Positions 47,272 to 56,229 of a stretch of DNA of 64,000 nt are shown piece after piece. This DNA comes from Legionella nautarum (GTDB taxonomy: Bacteria > Pseudomonadota > Gammaproteobacteria > Legionellales > Legionellaceae). The translations under genes and the position numbers were made by a program. The stretch spans positions 1,231,354 to 1,295,353 of the forward strand of contig NZ_LNYO01000013.1 in NCBI RefSeq assembly GCF_001467895.1, in the 5' to 3' direction. Below the pieces are notes generated by a model, which was not told the origin of the DNA, did not search any database, and worked only from the letters and a program-made list of their open reading frames with translations. The stretch's first letter is position 1. Every line of letters starts with the position of its first letter.

Positions 47272-47290
47272 GACTACATTTAACCCATTC

Positions 47291-47321
47291 CTAGATCCTA
47301 CGGCTTGTTCGCAGGATCTAG
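47291..47321. terminator. hairpin between asmA-like gene and mutY
   Basis: CTAGATCCT (47291-47299) and AGGATCTAG (47313-47321) form a 9-bp stem about 20 bp after the AsmA stop. The loop contains CGGCTTGTTCG, resembling the core of the GC-rich palindromes at 29.4 and 58.3 kb, so it may be a diverged member. Confidence 0.45.
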
Positions 47322-47406
47322 AGAGTTAGCTCTGGCATTCGATTCGTGGATGAAGTAGGCGGGAGGTTTTTATCCTTAAGCCGCGCCCTTGAGATAGGAA
47401 TAATTA

Positions 47407-48456
47407 ATGCTAGAAGAGCAATTCACGATCCCATTACTTAACTGGTTTGATCATCATGGTCGTAAAGATTTACCCTGGCAACATCCACGCACAGCTTACC
47501 GAGTGTGGATTTCTGAGATTATGTTGCAACAAACTCAAGTTAAAACGGTCATTCCCTATTTTAATCGGTTTATATCTAATTTTCCTGACATTGAGCAGCT
47601 TGCTGAAGCTGATGAAGACAGGGTTTTAGCGCTTTGGTCCGGGCTTGGATATTACAGTCGTGCTCGTAATATCCATAAGACAGCTAAAATTATTTGTGAA
47701 AATTATCAAGGCGAATTTCCTACTCATTTAGCAACTCTCCTACTCTTGCCAGGAATTGGCCCCTCAACAGCTGCAGCCATTAGTTCCCAAGCTTTTGAGC
47801 AACCTACGCCTATATTAGATGGGAATGTTAAACGTGTGCTCTGCCGTTATTTCCTCGTTGAGGGTTGGCCTGAGCAGAGTGCAGTGAAGCAAAAATTGTG
47901 GCGCTTTGCTGAACAATGTATGAAGACTGAACGCTGTGCCGATTATACACAAGCGATTATGGACCTAGGAGCTACTTGTTGTACAACGAAAAATCCTAAA
48001 TGCACACACTGTCCCTTGCAAAAAACCTGTTTAGCTAAACTTCAAGATAAAGTCCTGCTCTATCCACATAAAAAGATAAAAAAAACCATACCGATAAAGC
48101 AGCAGCAATTTTTGCTGCTGCATAATGCAGAAAAGCAAATTTATCTTGAAAGAAGACCACCTACTGGCATTTGGGGAGGGCTTTGGTGCCTGCCGACTAT
48201 TGAGATTGAAACCTGCCCAAAAGAATATATTGAAAAAACTTATATGATGACCAGTTTAGATACACAAGAGCTGCTTACTATGAGACATACTTTCAGTCAT
48301 TTTCATTTAGACATCAAAGCATTAGCCCTGCAAACCGTCAACAATAGCAGCACTATTGCTGAGCAACCAGGTAAATGGTTTGCCGCTACGGAAATTAACG
48401 AGTTAGGACTAGCTAAACCGGTGAGTACTATCCTTAATCATTTTTTGAATCTCTAA
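47407..48456 (+). CDS. mutY: A/G-specific adenine DNA glycosylase
   Basis: MutY removes adenine mispaired with 8-oxoguanine or G. Catalytic Glu is in SEIMLQQTQVKTV, the HhH loop reads LLLPGIGPSTAAAIS, and catalytic Asp is in PILDGNVKRVL. The Fe-S cluster cysteines follow the usual C-x6-C-x2-C-x5-C pattern (CTTKNPKCTHCPLQKTC). The C-terminal Nudix-like domain that reads 8-oxoG (RRPPTGIWGGLWCLP, HTFSHFHLDI) is present. 349 aa is full length. AGGA lies before the ATG. Confidence 0.97.
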   Translation: MLEEQFTIPLLNWFDHHGRKDLPWQHPRTAYRVWISEIMLQQTQVKTVIPYFNRFISNFPDIEQLAEADEDRVLALWSGLGYYSRARNIHKTAKIICENYQGEFPTHLATLLLLPGIGPSTAAAISSQAFEQPTPILDGNVKRVLCRYFLVEGWPEQSAVKQKLWRFAEQCMKTERCADYTQAIMDLGATCCTTKNPKCTHCPLQKTCLAKLQDKVLLYPHKKIKKTIPIKQQQFLLLHNAEKQIYLERRPPTGIWGGLWCLPTIEIETCPKEYIEKTYMMTSLDTQELLTMRHTFSHFHLDIKALALQTVNNSSTIAEQPGKWFAATEINELGLAKPVSTILNHFLNL

Positions 48457-48503
48457 AAAAATTGATGTAGTTTGAGCCTTGGTCTCATGGGCGTCTTAAT
48501 AAT

Positions 48504-48676
48504 TAACCGTTGGGACTTAGTCCTTCGAGAGCCTCAGGATGCGCGGAGCCATCATATTGTCTCCGAAGGCTTGATGCGAGACTTCGAGACGGCGCAAGCG
48601 CCTCCTCAGTCCGAACGGTATAAACAAAACGCTCAATGAACTAAACAGTCTATTTAATTTCGTGGAAATACCTCAG
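48504..48676 (-). repeat. MITE-like dispersed repeat, truncated copy
   Basis: On the minus strand it starts with the terminal repeat CTGAGGTATTTCCACGAAAT, then GACTGTTTAGTTCATTGAGC and CCGTTCGGACTGAGGAGGCG, and breaks off around CTTCGAGAGCC...AGTCC without the far end. It is head-to-tail with copy B, only 6 bp away. The outer end (48504) is approximate. Confidence 0.65.
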
Positions 48677-48682
48677 TATGAA

Positions 48683-48918
48683 CTGAGGAATCCTACGAAA
48701 TAAGTATTTAAGGAATTTGTATTCATTTTATTCCGTTCAGCCTGAGGAGCACGCATCGCGTGCGTCTCGAAGGCCTGCCCTGAGGCTCTCGAAGGCCTGC
48801 CCTGAGGTTTGAGGAGGGAGACACTTCGAGACGGCGCTGCGCGCCTCCTCAGTGCGAACGGTATAAACAAAACGCTCAACGAACTAAACAGTCTGTTTAA
48901 TTTCGTGGGGATGCCTCA
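48683..48918 (-). repeat. MITE-like dispersed repeat, copy B (236 bp)
   Basis: Complete element on the minus strand with imperfect terminal inverted repeats: CTGAGGCATCCCCACGAAAT at 48918 and, at the other end, a match to CTGAGGAATCCTACGAAATA. The interior carries GAGGCGCGCAGCGCCGTCTC, two copies of the 22-bp CCTTCGAGAGCCTCAGGGCA unit, and GACGCACGCGATGCGTGCTC. It is inverted relative to the copy at 53.6 kb. Confidence 0.82.
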
Positions 48919-48935
48919 GAGTCCAAAAACCCAAC

Positions 48936-50168
48936 CTACACCCCCAAGCTCTCTAACTGGTCATCCTCTTCACCCCGGGTTGCCATGATTATCAACAAGG
49001 CACCAGCTATGAGTAATAAACAAATCTCACCGATATACAGTTGAGTCACAGGTGCATTTTTCCATTGAGCCAAAATATAATAGAACACAATAATTATCGC
49101 TCCTGACATGGAGTTGAATAAAGATTGCACTCTTCCTTGATAATCAAGATCCGTTATTTCTTGAGCAAGGGTCGTTAATAATGCCCAGGAAGAAAAGGCA
49201 AAGCCAATGAAGAAATGATAAAAAATTGCCCAAGATACACTCTGAGTATGGCTAAATAAGTAAAAAGCAACAATTCCGATTAAAACTTGAGCAAAAATTA
49301 CCCTTAAAAGAGAAAAAACGCTAGCCAACCAGGGACTCAAAAATCCACCTACTACAATTCCAGCAGATAGCATAGCCTCTAACCAACCAAATTGCGCTAC
49401 CGAACTGTGTAGCACTGATTTTGCGAAAGGAGCAAGTAGTACTGGTGCTGTCATATAACAAATAAAGAATAATCCTTGAATTAAATAAATTAACAGCACG
49501 GGAACACGCGCAATAATATAACGCCCGCCTTGTAAAAATTGCTGGAAAAAAGATTCACAATTTTGCTCTTTTTGTTTATCAGAGCAATAAGAAATTCGCC
49601 AAAGGAACAGCGTAGCACATAAATAAGTTAATCCATTTAAAACAAAACAGGTTGCAAAAGAAGTTCCAGCAAGAATTAACCCAGCGCCTCCCATCCCTAA
49701 TACTGCCCCTATCTCATAAGCCGTATCAACCATTGCATTCGCATAGAGCAAATCATCTTCTGTATTAACAATTTCACGCACAAAAGTCATCGCTGCTGGA
49801 ATATAAGCTGCTAATAAAGTCCCTAGCACAGTTGCCAAACAATATATAGCAAAAGGACTGATTTCATTGCGGTAAGCGATAAAGGCGAAACCCAATAAAC
49901 AGATAGCCCGCAAGCTATTCGTAGTCAGCAATAAAAATTTGCGATTGCAGCGATCGGCAACTACACCTAAAAATGGGCCCAACAGAACATTCGGCAGCCA
50001 AAAGCAAGCCATTAAAATAGCTGTAGAAACCACTGAGGCATCGAAACGCATCAAGGCCCAAATCATAATAATGTAGGTCAGACCATTACCAAACATGGCT
50101 AAAGCACAGCTTAGGGTGAAATGCCTAAATGCATCGTGTTGGAAAAGTTCGTATTGTTTGCTAAACAT
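48936..50168 (-). CDS. MFS exporter
   Basis: A 410-aa major facilitator permease with about twelve helices. PFLGVVADRCNRKFLLLTTN is the MFS loop 2-3 motif A. The layout (AFRHFTLSCALAMFGNGLTY at the start, central split, second half starting PVLLIYLIQGLFFICYMTAP) resembles the enterobactin-exporter/macrolide-efflux (MFS_3) subgroup. It probably exports a small molecule; the substrate is unknown. It ends right beside MITE copy B. Confidence 0.88.
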   Translation of the reverse strand: MFSKQYELFQHDAFRHFTLSCALAMFGNGLTYIIMIWALMRFDASVVSTAILMACFWLPNVLLGPFLGVVADRCNRKFLLLTTNSLRAICLLGFAFIAYRNEISPFAIYCLATVLGTLLAAYIPAAMTFVREIVNTEDDLLYANAMVDTAYEIGAVLGMGGAGLILAGTSFATCFVLNGLTYLCATLFLWRISYCSDKQKEQNCESFFQQFLQGGRYIIARVPVLLIYLIQGLFFICYMTAPVLLAPFAKSVLHSSVAQFGWLEAMLSAGIVVGGFLSPWLASVFSLLRVIFAQVLIGIVAFYLFSHTQSVSWAIFYHFFIGFAFSSWALLTTLAQEITDLDYQGRVQSLFNSMSGAIIIVFYYILAQWKNAPVTQLYIGEICLLLIAGALLIIMATRGEEDDQLESLGV

Positions 50169-50462
50169 AATAAAATCATCTTAAAAGTTGTTTAGCAAAG
50201 CGATTAGGTATACGCGATACTAAACTAGATAAGGAAAAGGGAATTAGACGCCTGTAGCTCTGCTATTTTTGTCGTAGAAAGCAATAACCCGGGCTTAAAA
50301 TTGAAAAAAATCATCTCTAGACTCCATCTTGTGATGTACACATCATATCACATAGCCAACAATATGAAAATATTTTGAACAACAAAAACCTTGGCTTTGT
50401 TATTGTATTAAAAGCTAAATCAAGTATTATCCTACTGCTAATAATTATTGAGATACGGCATT

Positions 50463-51422
50463 ATGATTATAGTTACCCTTATATTAAGTCTTATTGCCCT
50501 ATTATGGTCAGCCAATCACCTGGTCTCCGGGGCTTCAGGCGTTGGCCTCTATTACAATCTTCCGCCTTTGCTAGTAGGCTTAACTTTAGTAGCTTTGGGT
50601 ACTTCTGCACCCGAAATTATGGTAGCTATTAGTGCATCCATTGAAGGTTATACTGATATTGCTATTGGGAATGCAATAGGGACTAACATTGCTAATATTG
50701 GCTTAGTATTGGGCTTAACTGCGCTTTTAAAACCTCTAAAAATTCAATCGACGCTATTTCACCGTGAATTTCCTTTGCTTTTTTTGGTGATGCTTTTTAC
50801 TTATTCGATAATGCTCAATGGCTATCTGAATGTTTTGGATGGTTGTTTGTTTTTGCTCGCCTGCATTGCTTTGATTCTTTATTTTATTTTTATCACCCGA
50901 CAACACCGTCCACAAAAACAATTAGCAGTGGAGTTTAAAAACGCGAATTTACGCAAACGCTCTTTCAGGCTTCATCTTGCTAGCCTTATTGTTGGTATTA
51001 TTGTTTTGCCAATTAGTTCTCGATATTTAGTTAACAGTTGTGTCGCCCTAGGCCATTGGCTTGGCGTTAGTGATTTATATATGGGCTTAACTGTTGTCGC
51101 TATTGGAACTTGTTTACCTGAATTGGTCACTTCGATTGTAGCTGCAGCGAAAGGCGCTGACGACATTGCCGTTGGAAATATTCTCGGCTCAAATATGTTT
51201 AACTTACTTGCGGTGATGATCTTCCCAAGTCTTATTCATCCTGCGGCCATTAGTCATGCTGTTCTATGGCGAGATATACCTGCCATGTTCGTTACCACCT
51301 TAGTGCTTTTATGGATCAATTATTACAATAAACAAAAAATCACGCGTTGGCATGGGGGGATTTTGGTACTTGTTTATTGTTGCTACATGCTTTCACTGAT
51401 TATTAGTGCTTCTAGTGCCTAA
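50463..51422 (+). CDS. calcium/sodium antiporter, CaCA family
   Basis: A ~319-aa inner-membrane exchanger of the YrbG type. Two inverted repeats each hold the alpha motif: GLTLVALGTSAPEIMVAISA with GNAIGTNIANIGLVLG, and GLTVVAIGTCLPELVTSIVA with GNILGSNMFNLLAVM, containing the ion-binding Glu and Asn residues. About ten membrane segments. It would swap Na+ (or H+) for Ca2+. The ATG at 50463 is preferred over an upstream TTG (50448). It stands alone between an MFS gene and the lspC pair. Confidence 0.94.
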   Translation: MIIVTLILSLIALLWSANHLVSGASGVGLYYNLPPLLVGLTLVALGTSAPEIMVAISASIEGYTDIAIGNAIGTNIANIGLVLGLTALLKPLKIQSTLFHREFPLLFLVMLFTYSIMLNGYLNVLDGCLFLLACIALILYFIFITRQHRPQKQLAVEFKNANLRKRSFRLHLASLIVGIIVLPISSRYLVNSCVALGHWLGVSDLYMGLTVVAIGTCLPELVTSIVAAAKGADDIAVGNILGSNMFNLLAVMIFPSLIHPAAISHAVLWRDIPAMFVTTLVLLWINYYNKQKITRWHGGILVLVYCCYMLSLIISASSA

Positions 51423-51574
51423 TACGAATTGCTCTTTTGGGCTAATAATAGCGCCATTCATGAACATATCCACCCGGTAGGTTAGCGTGGCATCACTGTG
51501 ATTTGCATTGTGCTAACATTCATGGATCCCTCCTCGCTATGCCCCGGATGACGTCAGAAAGCAATGACTAAACT

Positions 51575-51967
51575 TTAGTATTCACCAGGAACATCTTGAT
51601 AAATTAAAGCATCCAAAGGATCTTTTGAGGCATTGATTTTTGGGGGATGTCTTAAAATTCTAGCGGCTTGAATGGCATCCGGCTGACCTGCTCTAGCAGC
51701 GCGCTTGATCCAAATCCAAGCTTGCTCCCTGTTTTCGGTAACTCCTTGACCGTAATAATACATATAGCCTATTGCATATTGTGCATCTGGCTGGCCTCTA
51801 TCTGCTTCTGGTTTTAAATGAATAAATGCATCACGATAATTTTGCACACGAAAGCACTCTATACCTTCTCTTAGATTGGTATCTCTAATTCTCATCACAC
51901 AGGCAACTTCGGGCAAGGTCAAAAATAACAACAAAGCCAGCTGCAATACAAAACGCATAGATTTCAT
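51575..51967 (-). CDS. exported Sel1-repeat protein
   Basis: A 130-aa protein with a signal peptide (MKSMRFVLQLALLLFLTLPE, cleavage likely after VACV or nearby). One clear and one partial Sel1-like repeat follow: QNYRDAFIHLKPEADRGQPD and AQYAIGYMYYYGQGVTENRE with QAWIWIKRAARAGQPDAIQA. Such repeats bind partners in the periplasm or outside. Its ATG overlaps the lspC stop (ATGA), so the two are coupled, which suggests an envelope or secretion-linked role, but no specific function is known to me. Confidence 0.85.
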   Translation of the reverse strand: MKSMRFVLQLALLLFLTLPEVACVMRIRDTNLREGIECFRVQNYRDAFIHLKPEADRGQPDAQYAIGYMYYYGQGVTENREQAWIWIKRAARAGQPDAIQAARILRHPPKINASKDPLDALIYQDVPGEY

Positions 51968-52476
51968 TCCCCAATCAAAGGCTTCGCCGGACCTTCGAAG
52001 ATTAATTCATTTTTGGGCAAACTTAAACTCTCAAGGGCGCCATTATGCAAAACAACGACACCTTGGGCAGAAATATGTTTAATTACAGCTCCCCCTGGCA
52101 AGGTATCACCCACAACGTAATATTTTTCTTCTCCATTATTTGTTCGAATAATAACCTGTGAATTCTCTTCTTTATCTGAAAACATAATTCCAACCACTTG
52201 CACATCAAGCATCGATTGTTTTATCTCTGCATCAGATAAATTTGCTGGAACATAATCACCAAATAAGGCGCCGGTAAAAAGAGGCGAATTAGGCTGAATT
52301 GCATTTTGTGGTGCGGCAACTTTTGCTGGCTGGCTGGTAATTTTTGCTTGTTCAGTTGAGCGAAACCCATAAACAATTTCCCAGACAAAAGCAAAGAATG
52401 CTAACAAAAAAACGAGACTGGCAGCTAATTTTTTGGGCTCGTTAAAATCTAATAGAAAAAATTTTGTCTGTTTCAT
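51964..52476 (-). CDS. lspC: type II secretion system protein C
   Basis: GspC homologue that bridges the inner-membrane platform and the outer-membrane secretin. One membrane helix (PKKLAASLVFLLAFFAFVWE) after a short cytosolic start is followed by a Pro/Gln-rich linker and the HR domain (LFGDYVPANLSDAEIKQSML, DVQVVGIMFSDKEENSQVII, then YYVVGDTLPGGAVIKHISAQ). There is no C-terminal PDZ or coiled coil, as seen in short GspC forms. The start MKQTKFFLLDF at 52476 is chosen; the longer frame to 52539 crosses the promoter region. In L. pneumophila lspC also lies apart from the other lsp genes. Confidence 0.85.
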   Translation of the reverse strand: MKQTKFFLLDFNEPKKLAASLVFLLAFFAFVWEIVYGFRSTEQAKITSQPAKVAAPQNAIQPNSPLFTGALFGDYVPANLSDAEIKQSMLDVQVVGIMFSDKEENSQVIIRTNNGEEKYYVVGDTLPGGAVIKHISAQGVVVLHNGALESLSLPKNELIFEGPAKPLIGE

Positions 52477-52557
52477 TATTTCAATATTCAAGTTAGCATG
52501 ATTTTTGCAGTTTATACTTAAGCTGCTTGAGTATAACAATCAACTCGAGGAAACAAC

Positions 52558-53559
52558 ATGCAATTCGACCAAGAACAACCTCATATACAACTAGCAATCA
52601 TGTCACGTTGGTATGTTGTCTCTCGAGCTATTCATACTGTAGCAAAGCTTGGCCTCGCGAACCATATGTCGTTGGAACCAAAAAAAATAAACGAGTTGGC
52701 TGAAATGACAAGCACAAATCCTGAACTATTGGACCGTTTATTAAAATTCCTCTCTGCTTATAAACTTTTTAAATGTGAAAACGATGCTTATGCATTAACT
52801 GAATTATCAATGCCTCTGCGAGACGATGCAGCTAATTCTATGCGTGATGTTTTATGTATGGTCGATGATAGCTGGTGGCAAGCGTTTTCCGCGCTTGATG
52901 CCAGTCTGAAAACAGGTATTTCGGCTTTTACTCTCCAGCATGGCGATGATTTTTTTAGCTATTTAAGCAAGCACCCGGAAAAACAAAGCAATTTCGACAA
53001 GGGAATGGCTAAATTATCCACCTTTGACGACAATGCCATTGCGCAGGTTTATCCCTTTTCCCGATTTTCACATGTTATTGATATGGGGGGCGGACGCGGT
53101 GGATTAGTCAAAGCGTTAGCGTACAATTATCCAGATTTACAATTAACCTTGTTTGATACACAGGCGGTTATTGAGCAGCTTAAGCAGAATGACTTTCCCA
53201 CAAACGTAGATTTAGTTGCAGGCGATTTTCTTGCTCATGTGCCACAGGCCGATGCCTATCTTTTTAAAGGGGTTCTGCACGATTTTAATGATAAATTTAT
53301 GCACCATATTTTGAGTAATTGCCATAAACAAATGCCTCACAATGCAACTCTTTTCATCGCTGAACAAGTTTTACCGGATAGTGAACTTCCGCATCCTAAT
53401 AAAACGATGGATATTGTGATGATGGTTCTTTTAGGAGGTCGGCAGCGGACGATTGCAGAATGGCAAAAATCAATCGAACCTTCGGGTTTTCGCTATTTAG
53501 ATAGTTATAAAACAAACACACTTTTTACTCTGATGGCTTTTGAGCCTAAGAATGAATAG
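52558..53559 (+). CDS. SAM-dependent O-methyltransferase (COMT-like)
   Basis: A 333-aa class I methyltransferase of the small-molecule O-methyltransferase group. The N-terminal winged-helix dimerisation domain (AIHTVAKLGLANHMSLEPKK, LLDRLLKFLSAYKLFKCEND) precedes the SAM fold: motif I VIDMGGGRGGLVKALA, then LTLFDTQAVIEQL, VAGDFLAHVPQADAYLFKGV, and catalytic-type His in GVLHDFND. The ACC-like end SIEPSGFRYLDSYKT is present. The acceptor is unknown. A GAGGAAAC ribosome site precedes the ATG. It diverges from lspC and lies next to MITE copy C. Confidence 0.9.
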   Translation: MQFDQEQPHIQLAIMSRWYVVSRAIHTVAKLGLANHMSLEPKKINELAEMTSTNPELLDRLLKFLSAYKLFKCENDAYALTELSMPLRDDAANSMRDVLCMVDDSWWQAFSALDASLKTGISAFTLQHGDDFFSYLSKHPEKQSNFDKGMAKLSTFDDNAIAQVYPFSRFSHVIDMGGGRGGLVKALAYNYPDLQLTLFDTQAVIEQLKQNDFPTNVDLVAGDFLAHVPQADAYLFKGVLHDFNDKFMHHILSNCHKQMPHNATLFIAEQVLPDSELPHPNKTMDIVMMVLLGGRQRTIAEWQKSIEPSGFRYLDSYKTNTLFTLMAFEPKNE

Positions 53560-53614
53560 AAAACCTTGATTCCGCCTCGCTCGAGTTTTGTAATCTAAAT
53601 TAACCGTTCGGGCT

Positions 53615-53880
53615 CTGAGGTATCCCCACGAAATTAAATAGACTGTTTAGTTCATTGAGCGTTTTATTTATACCGTTCGCACTGAGGAAGCGCGCAGCGC
53701 TGTCTCGAAGTGTCGCCCCCCCCTTCGAGAGCCTCAGGGCAGGCCTTCGAGAGCCTCAGGGCAGGCCTTCGAGAACCTCCGGACAGAGCCTTCGAGACGC
53801 ACGCGATGCGTGCTCCCCAGGCTGAACGGGATAAAATGAATACAAATTCCTTAAATCTTCATTTCGTGGGGATACCTCAG
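53615..53880 (+). repeat. MITE-like dispersed repeat, copy C (266 bp, best copy)
   Basis: Starts CTGAGGTATCCCCACGAAAT and ends ATTTCGTGGGGATACCTCAG, a perfect 20-bp terminal inverted repeat. Inside are CCGTTCGCACTGAGGAAGCG, a C8 run, three tandem 22-23 bp units starting CCTTCGAGA, and GACGCACGCGATGCGTGCTC. There is no transposase gene, so it would need one in trans. Confidence 0.88.
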
Positions 53881-53920
53881 CTCGAACCATAGCCTAACGG
53901 CTATGCGACCTCGCCCAACA

Positions 53921-55297
53921 TTAACGAAATAATAAAGAATTAAAAATATGATCTTTATCGAACTCTTTTTTCAAACTTATCCATTCTTTATTAAGAGAAC
54001 CAAAATGATTATCCCAGTAACTTTTAGGTAAATCACGGCCTAAATAGCCGGAAAGATAACGTTTCCCCCCCTGCTTCAAGAATCGTGCATCCAATGCTTC
54101 TATTGCCTGTAAACAACTGGGCAGCAATACAGAGCTCACTCCAGGGTTTAAAATCATTAGAGCAAAAATGTCTTTTGTCTTTGGCAGCATTAAAAACCCC
54201 GTTTGTTGCTGGTTTGCCAGCGGTACTATTTGTACTACAGTGGCGTAATGTAACGGTAAATCGGCTAATAACTCATCAAGGGTATTCGCTAAAATATTAG
54301 CGGGAATAAAACATTCGTACCAAGGATGAGATAAATCCCATTGACCAGTCAGTTTCATAATTTCAAAACGAGGATCATGTCGATGAAGATAAGAATGAAT
54401 GGATTCATCTTGTTTGTGTAGTAATTGCCACGGTTTTAGGTTATTAGAAAAACTTGTGAATTCAGGGGGATCTTTTTCATATTCTAAAGAAACATGAATC
54501 GCAAAAAGCCATTGTGCAAAAGGCACACGTCTTTGCGCAACTAATTTAGCACCCTGTATCGAAGGGGAGCAGAAAGCTTCGATGTAATCGGCTTTAGACC
54601 TCAGATCAGCCAAATCATGCAACCATTGTTCTTTATCCAAGTAGGTTAAGAAAAAGGTTCTTACTTGTTTTTGGCAAGGTCGTAATTTGATGCAGGCCTT
54701 AGTAATAACGGCAAATTGTCCCTGCCCTGAAAGACAGGCTTGAAATAACCGGGAGTTCTCATCTACCATGCGAACCTCACCGTTAGCAAGTACTACTTCA
54801 AGCGCTTTTACATTCGCTGTTATAGATCCGTATTTGAAAGAGGAAGCCCCTACTCCCCCAGCAGAAAGTACCCCCGCTATGGATAAATTACAATTATAAG
54901 GCAGCACATAGGGTATTTGAGATGATTTTAAAGTGACTTCTAATAAATCAGCCCAGCTACTATTGGCTTCAACCCAAATTGCATCTGTTTCTTTATCCAG
55001 AACACCAGTTAATTGCTCTAAATGTAAGGTTAAGCCTTTGCTTGAAAGTGCTTGTCCACTTTGGCTTAAACCATTTCCTCTGATGGTTACCGGGAGTTTA
55101 TGCTGATTTGCATAATGAATAACTGCTTGAACTTTTTCTACTGAGGGTGGTATGCATACCGCTGCAGGACTAGATTGCAACAGTTTCCCAAAATCTTGGG
55201 CATAAAAAACAAGCGTATGCTCATCGCTGAGCATCGCTTGTCCTGTTTCTTTCTCACACTGCTTTATTTGCTGCATACTCCAAGGCGTTTGCTGCAT
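53921..55297 (-). CDS. FAD-binding oxidoreductase, cytokinin-dehydrogenase-like
   Basis: A 458-aa PCMH/VAO-type flavoprotein. The FAD domain reads AAVCIPPSVEKVQAVIHYAN, VTIRGNGLSQSGQALSS, PYNCNLSIAGVLSAGGVGAS and SSFKYGSITANVKALEVVLA, closest in feel to plant cytokinin dehydrogenases and related oxidases. In those enzymes a His in the RGxGHSxxGQ motif holds FAD covalently; here Leu77 stands at that place, so FAD is probably bound non-covalently. No signal peptide. It overlaps the end of the diiron-oxygenase-like gene by 44 bp and lies downstream of kmo, so a joint pathway is likely. Confidence 0.87.
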   Translation of the reverse strand: MQQTPWSMQQIKQCEKETGQAMLSDEHTLVFYAQDFGKLLQSSPAAVCIPPSVEKVQAVIHYANQHKLPVTIRGNGLSQSGQALSSKGLTLHLEQLTGVLDKETDAIWVEANSSWADLLEVTLKSSQIPYVLPYNCNLSIAGVLSAGGVGASSFKYGSITANVKALEVVLANGEVRMVDENSRLFQACLSGQGQFAVITKACIKLRPCQKQVRTFFLTYLDKEQWLHDLADLRSKADYIEAFCSPSIQGAKLVAQRRVPFAQWLFAIHVSLEYEKDPPEFTSFSNNLKPWQLLHKQDESIHSYLHRHDPRFEIMKLTGQWDLSHPWYECFIPANILANTLDELLADLPLHYATVVQIVPLANQQQTGFLMLPKTKDIFALMILNPGVSSVLLPSCLQAIEALDARFLKQGGKRYLSGYLGRDLPKSYWDNHFGSLNKEWISLKKEFDKDHIFNSLLFR

Positions 55298-56006
55298 TTT
55301 GATTCCTTTGTTTTGCCAACTCTAGTCGACGATTACATGCAAGAAGTAATCCATCAAACATCTTGTTGAATGCATCATAGCAACGGTCTATCATCTTTAA
55401 AGCCTCCCGTCTTACATTGATAGGCACTTGCATTGCGAATAATTTTTTCTCCATTTCACCTTCAAATAATGCGTGAGCAAGCTCAACATCTAGATGGTTG
55501 GATGAGAAATATTTAAGATTTTGATCTTCACCCGCTTTTTTGACTTGTTTGGCGACTTTCTCGAAGAACACGTGGCCTGAAGATTCAAGGGTTAGTAAGA
55601 GAGCTATATTTAAGAGCTCATCATCTGTTTTATAGATTTCAGACATTATTGAGTAAGCTGCATCTCGTGTGAGTTGTGACTCTTTGCTATAGAGCCAAGC
55701 TACGTCATCTTTATCACATGATTTGTCATTGCATAAGCCACCCATGTATTTTTTATCGTGTAAAAACCATTTTTCGTGACCGGCATCTTCCAGACGGTGG
55801 TGACGTGCAACTTTTTTCAAATAAGGATCACTAACTCTTTCTTCGTTTAGACGTAAGATATCTTGGAAAGTCATTGCCCAAAAGGTTAGTTCAGGGACAA
55901 AATAACTGATTTCTTCTAAACTATCTAAATGAGTAAGAACTTCAAAAAAAGGATGATTCATAAATTCTTGTTGTTTTGAGTCGATATATGCTTGTATAGT
56001 TTTCAT
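55254..56006 (-). CDS. iron-containing redox enzyme, heme-oxygenase-like diiron family
   Basis: A 250-aa protein of the HDO (heme-oxygenase-like diiron oxidase/oxygenase) superfamily, as judged from ligand motifs: HHRLEDAGHEKWFLHD (Glu73, His77), LTLESSGHVFFEK (Glu141), and YFSSNHLDVELAHALFEGEM (His171, Asp173, His178). Family members cut C-C or N-C bonds or oxidise amines on amino-acid-derived substrates using O2. The ATG at 56006 has GGAGG 5-6 nt upstream. The order kmo, this gene, FAD oxidase on one strand, with overlap to the latter, suggests a small tailoring pathway. The substrate is unknown. Confidence 0.82.
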   Translation of the reverse strand: MKTIQAYIDSKQQEFMNHPFFEVLTHLDSLEEISYFVPELTFWAMTFQDILRLNEERVSDPYLKKVARHHRLEDAGHEKWFLHDKKYMGGLCNDKSCDKDDVAWLYSKESQLTRDAAYSIMSEIYKTDDELLNIALLLTLESSGHVFFEKVAKQVKKAGEDQNLKYFSSNHLDVELAHALFEGEMEKKLFAMQVPINVRREALKMIDRCYDAFNKMFDGLLLACNRRLELAKQRNQNAANALEYAANKAV

Positions 56007-56229
56007 AATAGCCTCCGAGGCTTTCAAAAATTGACAGGACAGTTTAGCTATTGCACCCATTGTGCCAATTTTTTAACCGATTTAACCTCAAAAACAGCAA
56101 TTTTACGTAATTTCCCTCATTTTTTACAGCAGCCCACCTCGGATAGCGCCAAAAAAATGGCTCCGAATTCAGTTTTTTTGACAAAAAAATGGCCACAAAC
56201 TCTTTCAATTTTAATGAAATCTAAAAAAA

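Noticed and set aside
48673..48879. 68-codon frame on the minus strand, and the similar 60-codon frame at 53710-53892
   Set aside because: Both are translations of the MITE-like repeat; their similar peptides reflect DNA repeat identity, not coding.
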